Positions 34,666-43,242 of a stretch of DNA of 64,000 bases are shown piece after piece. The stretch is from Gammaproteobacteria bacterium (GTDB lineage: Bacteria > Pseudomonadota > Gammaproteobacteria > HK1). Numbering within the stretch: the first letter of the stretch is position 1; each line of letters starts with the position of its first letter. A program made the position numbers and the translations under genes. Location of the stretch: NCBI GenBank assembly GCA_022824305.1, contig JAJEAD010000054.1, forward strand, positions 124,001 through 188,000. Reading direction: 5' to 3'. Under the pieces are notes generated by a model. That model had not been told where the DNA came from and did no database searches. It saw nothing but the letters and a program-made list of their open reading frames with translations.

Positions 34666-35940
34666 ATGGTGAACTCCGGAAACAGCGGGCAGGGTGAGAT
34701 TGGCTTCAGGTCGACGTCCGAACAACGCAGAGCGGTTCTGGGCGAGGAAAGCAGATTCCGGCCCTTTCCCCTCGACGAGTACGAGGCGCGGTGGGAGCGC
34801 GTCTACGCCCACATGAAGGCCGAGGGCTTCGAGACGGCGGTGGTCTGGGGCAAGACATCGGGCGTGTACGAACGCGCGGGCGACGTCCTCTACCTCACGA
34901 ACTTCTTCTCCACCCATTCGGGACAGGAGCCCGATACCGTGCTATGGAACGGCCGCTCGTACTGTGCGGTCATTCTCCACGCCGGTGAAACCCCGGAGCT
35001 CGTCTCGGACGAGTCCGAAGCACGCTTCGAGGCGATCGCCACGGACCGCTTCCAGGGCCTCTACGACCCCATCGGGGGGGTAGCCGACACGTTGGAGGCG
35101 AGGGGGATCTCGGGACGGATAGCCATCGTCAACACCGACTGCCTGCCCATGAAGTACTGGGAACAGTTGAAGGCGCGCACTACGGAAATCGAATGGGTGC
35201 CTGCGGACGACCTCGTTCGCGACGTGCGCCGTATCAAGAGTCCCCGCGAGCTTGCACTGTTCCGGGAGGCGGGAGATCTGGTCACCCGCGCCCTGACCCC
35301 CATGATCGAGGCCCTCATCGCCGGAAAGACGGAGGCGGCGGCCGCCGCCGCCGCGGGAGCAACCTTGCTCGAAGGCGGTGGGGCCTGGCATCGCATCGCC
35401 ATATCCCACGGCGACACCAGCCAGTACCTGGAGAGCGACCCCCTGACCGGCTTCTCGACCATCGCCCCCCGGCCCGGCGACATCGTGCACGGGTTCATCT
35501 ACGGCCCCATCCTCAAGGGATACTGGCTCGACCCCGGGCGCACCGCGGTCTGCGGCGGCACGCCGAGCGCGGCGCAGAAGCGGCTGGTCGAGAGCCTGAT
35601 CGACACCATGCACCGCCTGATGGAGGCCATCAGGCCGGGAGTCAGGGTAAAGACCGTCGGCGAGCTGGGCGATCGGTTGTCCCGGGAGACGGGCTACTAC
35701 TCCGAGGCGCTGAAGACGAACTGGCCCTACTACGGCCACAGCAACGGCTGCATGTGGGAGGCGCCCTACATCGAACCGCGCCTGTGCGGGGACGACGACA
35801 TCTTCGAAGAGAACATGGTCGCCAGCGTCGAAGCCTTCTTCACCGACGACGAGGCGGGCACGGCCGTCTTCGAGACGAACTTCATCGTCACCGCGGACGG
35901 GGTGGACGAAATCACGCCGGTCCCTCACCTCTTCTGGTAG
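34666..35940 (+). CDS. M24-family protein (creatinase / Xaa-Pro aminopeptidase-like)
   Basis: 424 residues. N-terminal creatinase-type domain (to about 190) then a pita-bread domain. Visible in the C-terminal domain: YWLDPGRTAVCG (second Asp), YYGHSNGCMWEAPY (His), EENMVASVEAFFTDD (Glu) and VFETNFIVTADGVDEIT (last Glu). The first metal Asp of the usual D-x-G-x4-GY motif appears absent: the sequence there is VHGFIYGPILKGYWLD. Creatinases share the fold without the dinuclear metal site, so this may be a C-N hydrolase rather than a peptidase. Its place next to a ureohydrolase supports a guanidino-compound role. Confidence 0.78.
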   Translation: MVNSGNSGQGEIGFRSTSEQRRAVLGEESRFRPFPLDEYEARWERVYAHMKAEGFETAVVWGKTSGVYERAGDVLYLTNFFSTHSGQEPDTVLWNGRSYCAVILHAGETPELVSDESEARFEAIATDRFQGLYDPIGGVADTLEARGISGRIAIVNTDCLPMKYWEQLKARTTEIEWVPADDLVRDVRRIKSPRELALFREAGDLVTRALTPMIEALIAGKTEAAAAAAAGATLLEGGGAWHRIAISHGDTSQYLESDPLTGFSTIAPRPGDIVHGFIYGPILKGYWLDPGRTAVCGGTPSAAQKRLVESLIDTMHRLMEAIRPGVRVKTVGELGDRLSRETGYYSEALKTNWPYYGHSNGCMWEAPYIEPRLCGDDDIFEENMVASVEAFFTDDEAGTAVFETNFIVTADGVDEITPVPHLFW

Positions 35941-36182
35941 TACCAGGACCGCTTCGCGACCGACCGGCTCGGCCAAGGGGGGCTTGAACGACGCTACTGA
36001 ACCACTTTCCACTTGCGCTCGGCCAGGGCGGGGCGCGGAGAAGAGCCCGGGAGAAGACTGACGCTCGTTCCGCGCTGGTACGATTTGGACCGCCCGGAGA
36101 CACGCAACGGCCTCGGAACCATGAAACCGGATTGCCGGATGCGGTTCTCTCATGGCCACAGAACGAAGACAGGAGGCTGGAC

Positions 36183-37409
36183 ATGATCGGCAAATCGGGA
36201 AAAAAGAGTTTCGGCTCTCTCGTCATCGCTGTCGCAATGACGATCGGCGCAATTGCCTCGCCCTTCGGCGCCGTCGCGGAGGCGGTGCGCGTGGGAGCAC
36301 CCATTCCGCTCACGGGTCCCTTCTCGAGCGACGGCGTGGCGATGGAAAAGGGACTGAGGCTCGCCATCGAAGAACTGAATGCCGGAGGTGGACTGCTCGG
36401 CGAGCAACTGGAGCTGTACGTCTTCGATATCGGCGACCTTACCCCCGACAAGCTGCAGGCCGCCGCCACCAGCCTCGTGGAAAGAGAGCAAGTCGACGTG
36501 CTCATCAACGGATACGGCGGCATGGGGCCGGACATCCCGGCTTTCTGTCCCTACGACCTGCCCTACATCCACAATGACGCGACCTCCAACGTGGTGGAGC
36601 TTCGGGCTCGCATGAATTGCACCAACATATTCATGGGCTCCGATCTGGATCTGAATTACGGGAGGATCACCTTCGAGCAACTGATGGCGATCGAGCATGA
36701 GTACCCGAACAAGAAGATCGCCATCATCCACGGCCCCTACGACTGGGAGCTGAACAACACCGAGGGCGCGCGCATGGCCGCCGAGGCGGCCGGCTGGGAT
36801 GTGGTGATGAACGAGGAGGTCCCCTACGAGACCAAGCAATGGAGCGGAATCGTCAGCAAGCTGCGCGATGCCGATCCCTCGCTCATCTACTTCGAGGTGC
36901 TGGACCCCGCCGCGGTAAACACATTCACCGATCAGTTCCTGACCAATCCGCCCCGGAATGCCCTGCTCTACGCCGGATACACGGTCAGCGTGCCGGCGTT
37001 TGGTGAGATTGTCCGTCTCGGCAAGGCGGACGGAGTCCTCGGCATGACCTTGTCCGCTCATCGTCCGAATGACGCAGGCGAAGCGTTCAAGGCAGCCTGG
37101 GAGGAGATGTACGGAGAAGCACCGCCCTTTTCCATCGCGGCCCAAATCTACGACGAGCTCATGATGTGGGTCGCCAGCGTGGAGCGGGCGGAATCCGTGA
37201 AGGATCACGACACCATCAGGCAGGGCCTTCTGGAGACACCATACGAGGGCATAACCGGGACCTTCCGCTTCAATGACGACCACTTCGTCAACGCCGCCGA
37301 CGACACGGTACCGGCCCATCTTCTGCAGGTGCAGAACTCCGAGATCAAGCAACTCATGATCGGCACCGAAGTGGAAACGGACTTCATCACGCCGCCCTGG
37401 TTGATGTAG
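36183..37409 (+). CDS. LIV-type ABC transporter binding protein (first set)
   Basis: 408 residues from ATG 36183 (GACAGGAGG upstream). Signal peptide GKKSFGSLVIAVAMTIGAIA, mature start VRVGAPIPLTGPFSSDGVAM, the family 6 (amino acid/amide) binding-protein opening. ALEE-type helix GLRLAIEELNAGGGLLG and later KIAIIHGPYDWELNNTEGAR follow the fold. It heads the transporter block with two ATPases and two permeases downstream. Ligands of such proteins are amino acids, amides, urea or guanidino-like compounds. Confidence 0.9.
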   Translation: MIGKSGKKSFGSLVIAVAMTIGAIASPFGAVAEAVRVGAPIPLTGPFSSDGVAMEKGLRLAIEELNAGGGLLGEQLELYVFDIGDLTPDKLQAAATSLVEREQVDVLINGYGGMGPDIPAFCPYDLPYIHNDATSNVVELRARMNCTNIFMGSDLDLNYGRITFEQLMAIEHEYPNKKIAIIHGPYDWELNNTEGARMAAEAAGWDVVMNEEVPYETKQWSGIVSKLRDADPSLIYFEVLDPAAVNTFTDQFLTNPPRNALLYAGYTVSVPAFGEIVRLGKADGVLGMTLSAHRPNDAGEAFKAAWEEMYGEAPPFSIAAQIYDELMMWVASVERAESVKDHDTIRQGLLETPYEGITGTFRFNDDHFVNAADDTVPAHLLQVQNSEIKQLMIGTEVETDFITPPWLM

Positions 37410-37427
37410 AGCGCTGCGGGCATCGGG

Positions 37428-38222
37428 ATGTCGGCTGCCGGGGCCAGCATCGACCCCGCATCTCCGGACGACACGAGGCGTGCGGGTGCGGCTCCCGACA
37501 TCCCGTTCTTCTCCGTCAGGCATGTCGTGAAGCGATTCGGCGCGCTGCTTGCGCTGAACGACTTGAGCTTCCAACTTCGACGGAGCGAGATACTGGGGAT
37601 CGCCGGGCCGAACGGCGCCGGAAAGAGCACGTTGCTCAACGTCTGCGGCGGCAGTCTTGCGCCCACTTCAGGGGAGATCATTCTCGAGGGAGAGCGTGTC
37701 GACGGACTGTCGCCCTACCAGATGTGTCACCGAGGGCTCGGTCGTACGTTTCAGATCCCCCAGGTATTCGCGTCGATGAGCGTCGGGGAGAACATCGCCG
37801 TCGGGCGAATGTTCGGCGGCGGCGAAGCGGACGCGACGGATATCGTACGCTTCCTCATCGATGCCTGCGGCCTTGCTGGGCGGCGAGACGAGCGAGCGGG
37901 CAAGGTCAGTCTCATGACCCGCAAGATGATCATGCTCGCGGCGGTGCTGGCCACCCGGCCCAAGCTCGTGTTCCTGGACGAGCCCCTGGCCGGCCTCAAC
38001 AAGGACGAGATCCAGGTATTCATGGACTTGATCTCGAGGTTGCGCGACGAGATGGACCTCACCTTCGTGGTGGTCGAGCACAAGGTACGTGCACTGTCGC
38101 TGCTGTCGGATCGGCTGATGGTCATTCACTTCGGGCGCCGCATCTGCCTTGATACACCGGAGGTCGTAGTCAAGGATTCGCAGGTCGTCGATGTCTACCT
38201 TGGGACGGAGTTCGATGCTTGA
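37428..38222 (+). CDS. LIV-type ABC ATPase LivG-like, with degenerate signature motif
   Basis: 264 residues with an unusual ~25-residue Ala/Pro/Asp-rich N-terminal extension. Walker A GIAGPNGAGKSTLLNV, Q-loop GRTFQIPQVFASMSV, Walker B LVFLDEPLAGLN and switch VVEHKVRAL are intact. The ABC signature (normally L-[SP]-x-G-[DE]-Q) is replaced by KVSLMTRKMIMLAAVLA at about 37905-37950, with no Gly-Gln core. Such an ATPase may form one degenerate composite site with its partner LivF, as in asymmetric ABC proteins, or be impaired. The rest of the operon is intact, which favours an asymmetric but working transporter. Confidence 0.85.
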   Translation: MSAAGASIDPASPDDTRRAGAAPDIPFFSVRHVVKRFGALLALNDLSFQLRRSEILGIAGPNGAGKSTLLNVCGGSLAPTSGEIILEGERVDGLSPYQMCHRGLGRTFQIPQVFASMSVGENIAVGRMFGGGEADATDIVRFLIDACGLAGRRDERAGKVSLMTRKMIMLAAVLATRPKLVFLDEPLAGLNKDEIQVFMDLISRLRDEMDLTFVVVEHKVRALSLLSDRLMVIHFGRRICLDTPEVVVKDSQVVDVYLGTEFDA

Positions 38223-38913
38223 GGTGGATGGCATCGACGTCTACTACGACGACTTTCACGTGCTGCACTCGGTGTCCCTGACGGTAGGACACGGCGAGGC
38301 AGTAGGTCTCATCGGCGCAAATGGTCACGGCAAGAGCACGTTACTCAAGGCCGTCTGCGGCCTCGTTCCGGTGCGCTCCGGGACCATCCGTTTCGACGGC
38401 GAGGTCGTCAATCGGCTCGGGACGCCGGCCCGTGTACGACGGGGCATCGTCTACGTTGCCGAGGAACGCCACCTGTTCCCGGACATGAGCGTCCTGGAGA
38501 ATCTCCTGCTCGGCGCCTACCTGCCCCGAGCCCGCAAGGAGAAGGTTTCCAACCTCGAGCTGGTCTTCGACCTGTATCCGAAGCTTCGCGATCGCAGGAA
38601 TCAGATGGCCAGGACCCTGAGCGGGGGAGAGGCGCAGATGCTGGCTCTGGGTAGAGGGCTCATGTCGGCAGCCCGTCTCCTTGCTGTAGACGAGCCGTCT
38701 TTCGGACTTGCCCCGAACCTGGTCCATGACATGCTCGGGACCGTACGCCGGGTTAACGAGATGGGTATCACGATCCTCCTGGTGGAACAGCACCTGGCGC
38801 AGCTCGGACAGGTCATCAGTCGCGTCTACCGGCTCGAGGAAGGTGAGATTGTCGGAGAGACAGCGATGGACGGCGCACGCGGGAGGAAGGCATCGGCTGC
38901 ATCGCCGGTGTAG
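38215..38913 (+). CDS. LIV-type ABC ATPase LivF-like (first set)
   Basis: 232 residues from ATG 38215, overlapping the LivG gene by 8 bases. Walker A GANGHGKSTLLKAV, signature TLSGGEAQMLALGRGL, Walker B LLAVDEPSFGLAP and switch VEQHLAQL are all canonical. Note GHGKST instead of the usual GAGKTT. Hydrolyses ATP with LivG to drive import. An upstream ATG at 38191 would lengthen it by 8 residues but lies further inside the previous gene. Confidence 0.92.
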   Translation: MLEVDGIDVYYDDFHVLHSVSLTVGHGEAVGLIGANGHGKSTLLKAVCGLVPVRSGTIRFDGEVVNRLGTPARVRRGIVYVAEERHLFPDMSVLENLLLGAYLPRARKEKVSNLELVFDLYPKLRDRRNQMARTLSGGEAQMLALGRGLMSAARLLAVDEPSFGLAPNLVHDMLGTVRRVNEMGITILLVEQHLAQLGQVISRVYRLEEGEIVGETAMDGARGRKASAASPV

Positions 38914-38918
38914 GCGGC

Positions 38919-39788
38919 ATGCAATATGTCGAAGTGCTGATCAGCGGCATTGCCCAGGGCGCAGTCTACTGTGTGTTCGCGATGGGTCTTTCCCTCGTCT
39001 ACGGCACGGCCAGAGTGCTCAACTTCGCCCACGGGTCCTTCTTCATGGTGGGCGCCTACGGAGCGTGGGTCCTGTCCGACGGATACCTCGGACTCAACTA
39101 CGCAGTGATGCTCACCGTCCTCGTTCCCATGCTGTTTCTGACGGGCGTGGTCCTGGAGCGCGCAATCATCCGACCGCTGCGCTGGGGGAGAAACTGGAAG
39201 ATGACCACCATGATGGTCACGCTCGGGCTCGCGTTCCTCATCGACAATTTGAATCTGATTGTCTTCGGGCCGGAAGACAAGCTCCTGATGCCCCTGTTCG
39301 AGGGCAGCGTCGAAGTTGCCGGGCTTGCATTCTCGTATCAGACATTCCTGGTCCTCTTCTCGGCAGTGCTCATCGTCGTCTGCCTGGAGCTCTTCCTGCA
39401 CCGGACCCGAATGGGCAACGCGATGCGCGCGGTGTCCCAGGACATGGACGGCGCGTCGATGGTTGGCATCAACGTCAACCAGGTATTCGGCTACACGTTC
39501 GGTCTCTCGGTCGTCCTTGCGGGCGTCGCCGGCGTCATGCTCGCACCGGTCTACCTGATCTCGCCGCTGGGAGGATGGGCTCCCTTCCTGAAGGCGTTCG
39601 TCATCGTGGTCTTCGGCGGACTGGGCAGCACGCGGGGAGTGCTCTATTCGGCGTTCATCCTGGGAATCATCGAGGCATTCGTGATCTTCGAGATCGGCGC
39701 CACCTGGACCATGCCGGTGTGGCTGCTGACGCTGCTCGTGGTGCTGATGTTCCGTCCGCAGGGTCTGCTCGGGGTGTGGGCCAGGTAG
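38919..39788 (+). CDS. LIV-type ABC permease LivH-like (first set)
   Basis: 289 residues, about eight hydrophobic helices. Opening YVEVLISGIAQGAVYCVFAM with GTARVLNFAHGSFFMVGAYG is the LivH hallmark, and the coupling segment MDGASMVGINVNQVFGYTFG precedes the last helices; VVFGGLGSTRGVLYSAFILG is the conserved C-terminal block. Starts five bases after the LivF stop. Confidence 0.93.
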   Translation: MQYVEVLISGIAQGAVYCVFAMGLSLVYGTARVLNFAHGSFFMVGAYGAWVLSDGYLGLNYAVMLTVLVPMLFLTGVVLERAIIRPLRWGRNWKMTTMMVTLGLAFLIDNLNLIVFGPEDKLLMPLFEGSVEVAGLAFSYQTFLVLFSAVLIVVCLELFLHRTRMGNAMRAVSQDMDGASMVGINVNQVFGYTFGLSVVLAGVAGVMLAPVYLISPLGGWAPFLKAFVIVVFGGLGSTRGVLYSAFILGIIEAFVIFEIGATWTMPVWLLTLLVVLMFRPQGLLGVWAR

Positions 39789-39804
39789 GGAGGCGACAAG
39801 GAGA

Positions 39805-40761
39805 ATGAGCGGGCAGCTCCAATTCTGGTCGGGCGTTGCGGCCTTTGCTGTGGCGGGCCTCCTCGTCGGAGAAAGCTACCTGTACCACACCCTGATCCTG
39901 TTCTTCATCTGGACCATCGTGGTCGTCGGGTGGGATCTGCTCCTGGGATACGTGGGGATCTTCAGCTTCGCACAGCTCGTGTTCTTCGCTGCCGGCGCTT
40001 ATGCGACTGGAATGCTGTCCATCAATCTGGACGTCCCTTCGGTGGCGGCGCTGGTGCTGGGTGGAGTGACGGTTGCCCTGCTCGGGCTGCTGATCGGACT
40101 GCCCTGTCTCAGGCTGCGTGGGGAATACGTCGCCCTGTTCACCTTTGCCGTCCATCTCGCCCTGCCGTCGATATTGATCCAGGGGCGCTCGGTGGGCACC
40201 GGCGGCTCCACCGGCCTGATGGGGATCCCGCCGATGGAGGTCTTCGGCAAGACCATTCATACGATCGACAAGGTGCCCTGGTACTACCTGACTCTCGCCG
40301 CCGCCGCCATCACGGTCTACGCCGTCTACTTCGTGATAGTCCCGGGACGCCTGGGAAAGGCCTTCGTCATGCTGAGAGACTCGGAGGAATTCGCGAAGTC
40401 CCTCGGCGTCAACGACTACAAGTACAAGCTGATCGCCTTCACGCTATCCGCGTTGATGACGGGAATCGCGGGGGGATTGTACGGACAGTACCTCGGGGTG
40501 GTTACGCCGAAAATCCTGGGCAACGAGCTCTTCCTTATGGCGATGCTGATGTTGTCCATCGGTGGCCTCGGCCGTTTCCCCGGAGTGATTCTCGGCGCTT
40601 TCATCATCACGGTGGGCAACGAAATTCTGCGCGACGCCGGCCAACTCCGCCTCCTGGCGCTGGGAGTCTGCGTCGTGCTCGCCATCCTGCTCGTCCCCAA
40701 CGGCATAATCCACCTGCGTGAACGTGGATGGGGGCACGCAATGAGGTGGTGGAAGGCCTGA
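39805..40761 (+). CDS. LIV-type ABC permease LivM-like (first set)
   Basis: 318 residues with AAGGAGA before the ATG. Helices include FFIWTIVVVGWDLLLGYVGI and FSFAQLVFFAAGAYATGML (LivM hallmark GxxSFxQxxFxGxGAY variant). The coupling loop is SEEFAKSLGVNDYKYKLIAF and the end block MLMLSIGGLGRFPGVILGAF. It completes the five-gene transporter. Confidence 0.93.
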   Translation: MSGQLQFWSGVAAFAVAGLLVGESYLYHTLILFFIWTIVVVGWDLLLGYVGIFSFAQLVFFAAGAYATGMLSINLDVPSVAALVLGGVTVALLGLLIGLPCLRLRGEYVALFTFAVHLALPSILIQGRSVGTGGSTGLMGIPPMEVFGKTIHTIDKVPWYYLTLAAAAITVYAVYFVIVPGRLGKAFVMLRDSEEFAKSLGVNDYKYKLIAFTLSALMTGIAGGLYGQYLGVVTPKILGNELFLMAMLMLSIGGLGRFPGVILGAFIITVGNEILRDAGQLRLLALGVCVVLAILLVPNGIIHLRERGWGHAMRWWKA

Positions 40762-40771
40762 CCCGACAGAT

Positions 40772-40900
40772 ATGAGCGCGTCCCTTGCCCACGGTGGTTC
40801 CGCAGCGGAGACGGTCGAGACGCTCGCACGCGGGGAGCGCTCGCCGGTCGAGGTCATCGACGAGACCTTTCGCCGCATCGGCCCGGGCACGATTGAGTGA
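40772..40900 (+). pseudogene. Truncated amidase N-terminus
   Basis: A 42-codon frame (MSASLAHGGSAAETVETLAR, then GERSPVEVIDETFRRIGPG) matches the opening helices of amidase-signature enzymes (typically '...L-x-x-G-E-x-S-x-V-E-V-x-x-x-x-x-x-R-I'). It then stops at TGA 40898-40900, before any catalytic Lys/Ser-Ser residues. It starts 11 bases after the LivM stop, where a catabolic amidase would be expected in such an operon. I interpret it as the remnant of a deleted amidase gene. It could still be translated as a 42-residue peptide. Confidence 0.55.
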
Positions 40901-40912
40901 GCGCTTGCTGAC

Positions 40913-41827
40913 ATGCCGAAGCACCCGAATGCTCCACGCGATCAGGGCCCTGGCGCGTCGGTGAACTCCGCGCAGCGCATCGCGGGCGTGCTGGAGGTGC
41001 GCGCGCCGGCGGGGGTGGCGGCGCCGCTGGTCATCGACTCTCCGCACAGCGGGCAGGTCTGTCCGCAGGGTTTCGATGCCGGGCTCGCCCGGCGCTGGCA
41101 CACGAGCGCCGACGCATTCGTCGACGAGCTGTTCGCGAGCGCCCCGCGACACGGAGCCACGCTGCTGCGCGCCCTGTTCCCGCGGGCCTTCATCGACGTC
41201 AACCGATCCCCTCTCGATCTCGACGAGTCGATGCTCGACGGCGCGTGGCCGGAAGTGCTCGCGCCGAGCGAGAAGGCGAGGCTCGGCATCGGACTGATTG
41301 CGAGCCGCGACTCGGAGGGACCCCTGTATCGACGTCGGCTGCGGGTGAGCGAGGTGCGCCACCGCCTGGACGCGTACTACTGGCCCTACCATCGGGCCCT
41401 GCGCCTCGCCCTGGACGAGACCTACCGCGCCGCCGGGGTCGTCTACCACCTGAACTGCCACTCCATGAAGCCGCCGGCGGCGGGAAGGATCTCGTCGAGG
41501 AACCTCGACATCTGCCTGGGAGACCGTGACGGCAGCAGCGCGGGCGGAGAGTTCACCCGATTCGTGGCGGATGCGCTGCGAGACCTGGGCTACCACGTGC
41601 AGGTGAACGACCCGTACAAGGGGGTGGAGCTGGTGCGGCGCTACTCCGATCCCGTCGGGGGAAGGCACAGCCTGCAGATCGAAGTGAACCGGGCGCTCTA
41701 CATGGACGAGCGCCGCCTCGCCCGCCACGAGGGATTCCGGCGCCTGCGCGACGACCTGGACCGCCTGGTCGGGCGCATCGCGGCCTACGCCCGCGAGCGC
41801 CGGCCCTTCGCGGACGCGGCGGAGTGA
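40913..41827 (+). CDS. N-formylglutamate amidohydrolase family protein (HutG-like)
   Basis: 304 residues. Conserved blocks: LVIDSPHSGQVCP (first His), FIDVNRSPLDLDESML, RYLDAYYWPYH-type RLDAYYWPYHRAL, VYHLNCHSMKPP (second His) and VRRYSDPVGGRHSLQIEVNR. The family hydrolyses N-formyl or related amide bonds of amino acids such as formylglutamate in histidine breakdown. No other hut genes are present, and it follows the LIV transporter and amidase remnant, so it may act on an N-acyl amino acid made in the local pathway. Its 3' end overlaps the kinase gene tail-to-tail by 43 bases. Confidence 0.87.
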   Translation: MPKHPNAPRDQGPGASVNSAQRIAGVLEVRAPAGVAAPLVIDSPHSGQVCPQGFDAGLARRWHTSADAFVDELFASAPRHGATLLRALFPRAFIDVNRSPLDLDESMLDGAWPEVLAPSEKARLGIGLIASRDSEGPLYRRRLRVSEVRHRLDAYYWPYHRALRLALDETYRAAGVVYHLNCHSMKPPAAGRISSRNLDICLGDRDGSSAGGEFTRFVADALRDLGYHVQVNDPYKGVELVRRYSDPVGGRHSLQIEVNRALYMDERRLARHEGFRRLRDDLDRLVGRIAAYARERRPFADAAE

Positions 41828-43242
41828 GGAAAGCGCCATAGCACTTCGAGGCCGTCCTCGCCGCCCCCGAGAACGAGCTCGGCGCGGTGAAGGCGCGCCA
41901 CCGCGTCGACGAGGCTCAGGCCCAGTCCGCTGCCCGCGGTGGTGCGGCTGCTCTCTCCGCGGTAGAAGCGGCGCTTCACCGCGTCACGCTCTTCCGGGGG
42001 AATTCCGGGTCCGCTGTCCGATACGCGCACGCAGACCGGGCCGTCAGGAGGATCTTCGAGCCGCATGGCCACCACGCCGCCCTCGGGCGAGTACTTGATG
42101 GCGTTGTCGAGCAGGTTGGCGAAGGCCTGCACGAGCAGATCGCGATCTCCGGGCACCCGCGCCTCGGGCGGAACCTCCAACGCTATGCGCTGGCCCCGCT
42201 CCTGCGCGGCCGGCTCGTAGAGCTCGGCCAGGTCCCGCAGCAGCACCGTCAGGTCCACCTCGCCGAAACCCGAACGCAGCGTCCCCGACTCGATGCGGGC
42301 GATGCGCAGGAGTGCATTGAAGGTCGAGAGCAGGCGGTCCGCTTCCTCGATCGCCGCCTCGACCTCGTCCGTCGCCTCTCCGCCGGGTCGCGCCCGCAGC
42401 ACCTCGAGCTGATTGCGCAGCCGGCCGAGCGGCGTGCGCAGATCGTGGGCGATGTTGTCGGTCACCTCCCGGACCTCGTCCATCGATGCCTCGATCCGGT
42501 CGAGCATCTCGTTGAGGTGGGCCGCGAGCTGGTCGAAGTCGTCGCGGCTACCGTCGCGCGGGATCCTTCGGGAGAGATCGCCGCGCATGATCTCGAGGCC
42601 GGTGCTCCGAATCGCCTCGATGCGCCGGGCGGTGCTCCGCGACATGAGCACGCCGCCCGCGAGCGCGAGCAGCGCGGTCAGGCCCAGACCCCAGGCGAGG
42701 GTGCGCGTGATCAGCCGCTTGGTCTGCGTCAGCGCGCGAACGTCGCGCCCGACGAGGAGATGGAAGTCTCCTCGCAGCGTGAACGCCCGAGCGAGGGCGA
42801 GCTGGGAGACGCCCTCGTCGCGACGGACCTGGAACTCGAGCCAGCCGTCTCCTTCGCTCCGGCTCTGGGGCCACCGCGCGAGGTTCCCCGCGAGGGGACG
42901 GAAGGCGGGATCGGTGAGCAGGTAGATCGAGGCGTTGCTGCGCAGACGTTCCTCGATGAGGGCGATCAGTCCCGGCATTCCGGTCAACCGGTAGCGTTCC
43001 GCGAAGGTGTCGATCTCGGCCTCGATTGCCGCCTCGGTCTGACGCGTCATGTACCCGGCGGTGGACCAGTAGATGAAGGCGAGCAGCAGGAGGGCGGAGA
43101 TGCCGAACAGCGCCGCGTAGACGAGCACGAGCCGGAACGTGGAGCTGCGCAGGATCCGCAGTCCGAGACGCGGCGTGCCCGCCGCCTCGTGCCCTGCGCC
43201 CGCCGGCGCGGATTCGACCGCTTCGGTCGAGGCGCGAGGCAT
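41785..43242 (-). CDS. Sensor histidine kinase (TctE/QseC type)
   Basis: 485 residues from ATG 43242, whose first base overlaps the regulator stop (TGATG). Two membrane helices (about 37-60 and 179-200) bracket a 118-residue periplasmic sensor. A HAMP domain follows (200-255). H-box DNIAHDLRTPLGRLRNQLE (H266), N-box NLLDNAIKYSPEGG, G1 VSDSGPGIPPEE and G2 GSGLGLSLVDAVARLHRA complete the kinase core. It should phosphorylate the response regulator encoded immediately upstream. The stimulus is unknown; the linked htrA gene suggests envelope stress. Confidence 0.92.
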   Translation of the reverse strand: MPRASTEAVESAPAGAGHEAAGTPRLGLRILRSSTFRLVLVYAALFGISALLLLAFIYWSTAGYMTRQTEAAIEAEIDTFAERYRLTGMPGLIALIEERLRSNASIYLLTDPAFRPLAGNLARWPQSRSEGDGWLEFQVRRDEGVSQLALARAFTLRGDFHLLVGRDVRALTQTKRLITRTLAWGLGLTALLALAGGVLMSRSTARRIEAIRSTGLEIMRGDLSRRIPRDGSRDDFDQLAAHLNEMLDRIEASMDEVREVTDNIAHDLRTPLGRLRNQLEVLRARPGGEATDEVEAAIEEADRLLSTFNALLRIARIESGTLRSGFGEVDLTVLLRDLAELYEPAAQERGQRIALEVPPEARVPGDRDLLVQAFANLLDNAIKYSPEGGVVAMRLEDPPDGPVCVRVSDSGPGIPPEERDAVKRRFYRGESSRTTAGSGLGLSLVDAVARLHRAELVLGGGEDGLEVLWRFPHSAASAKGRRSRA

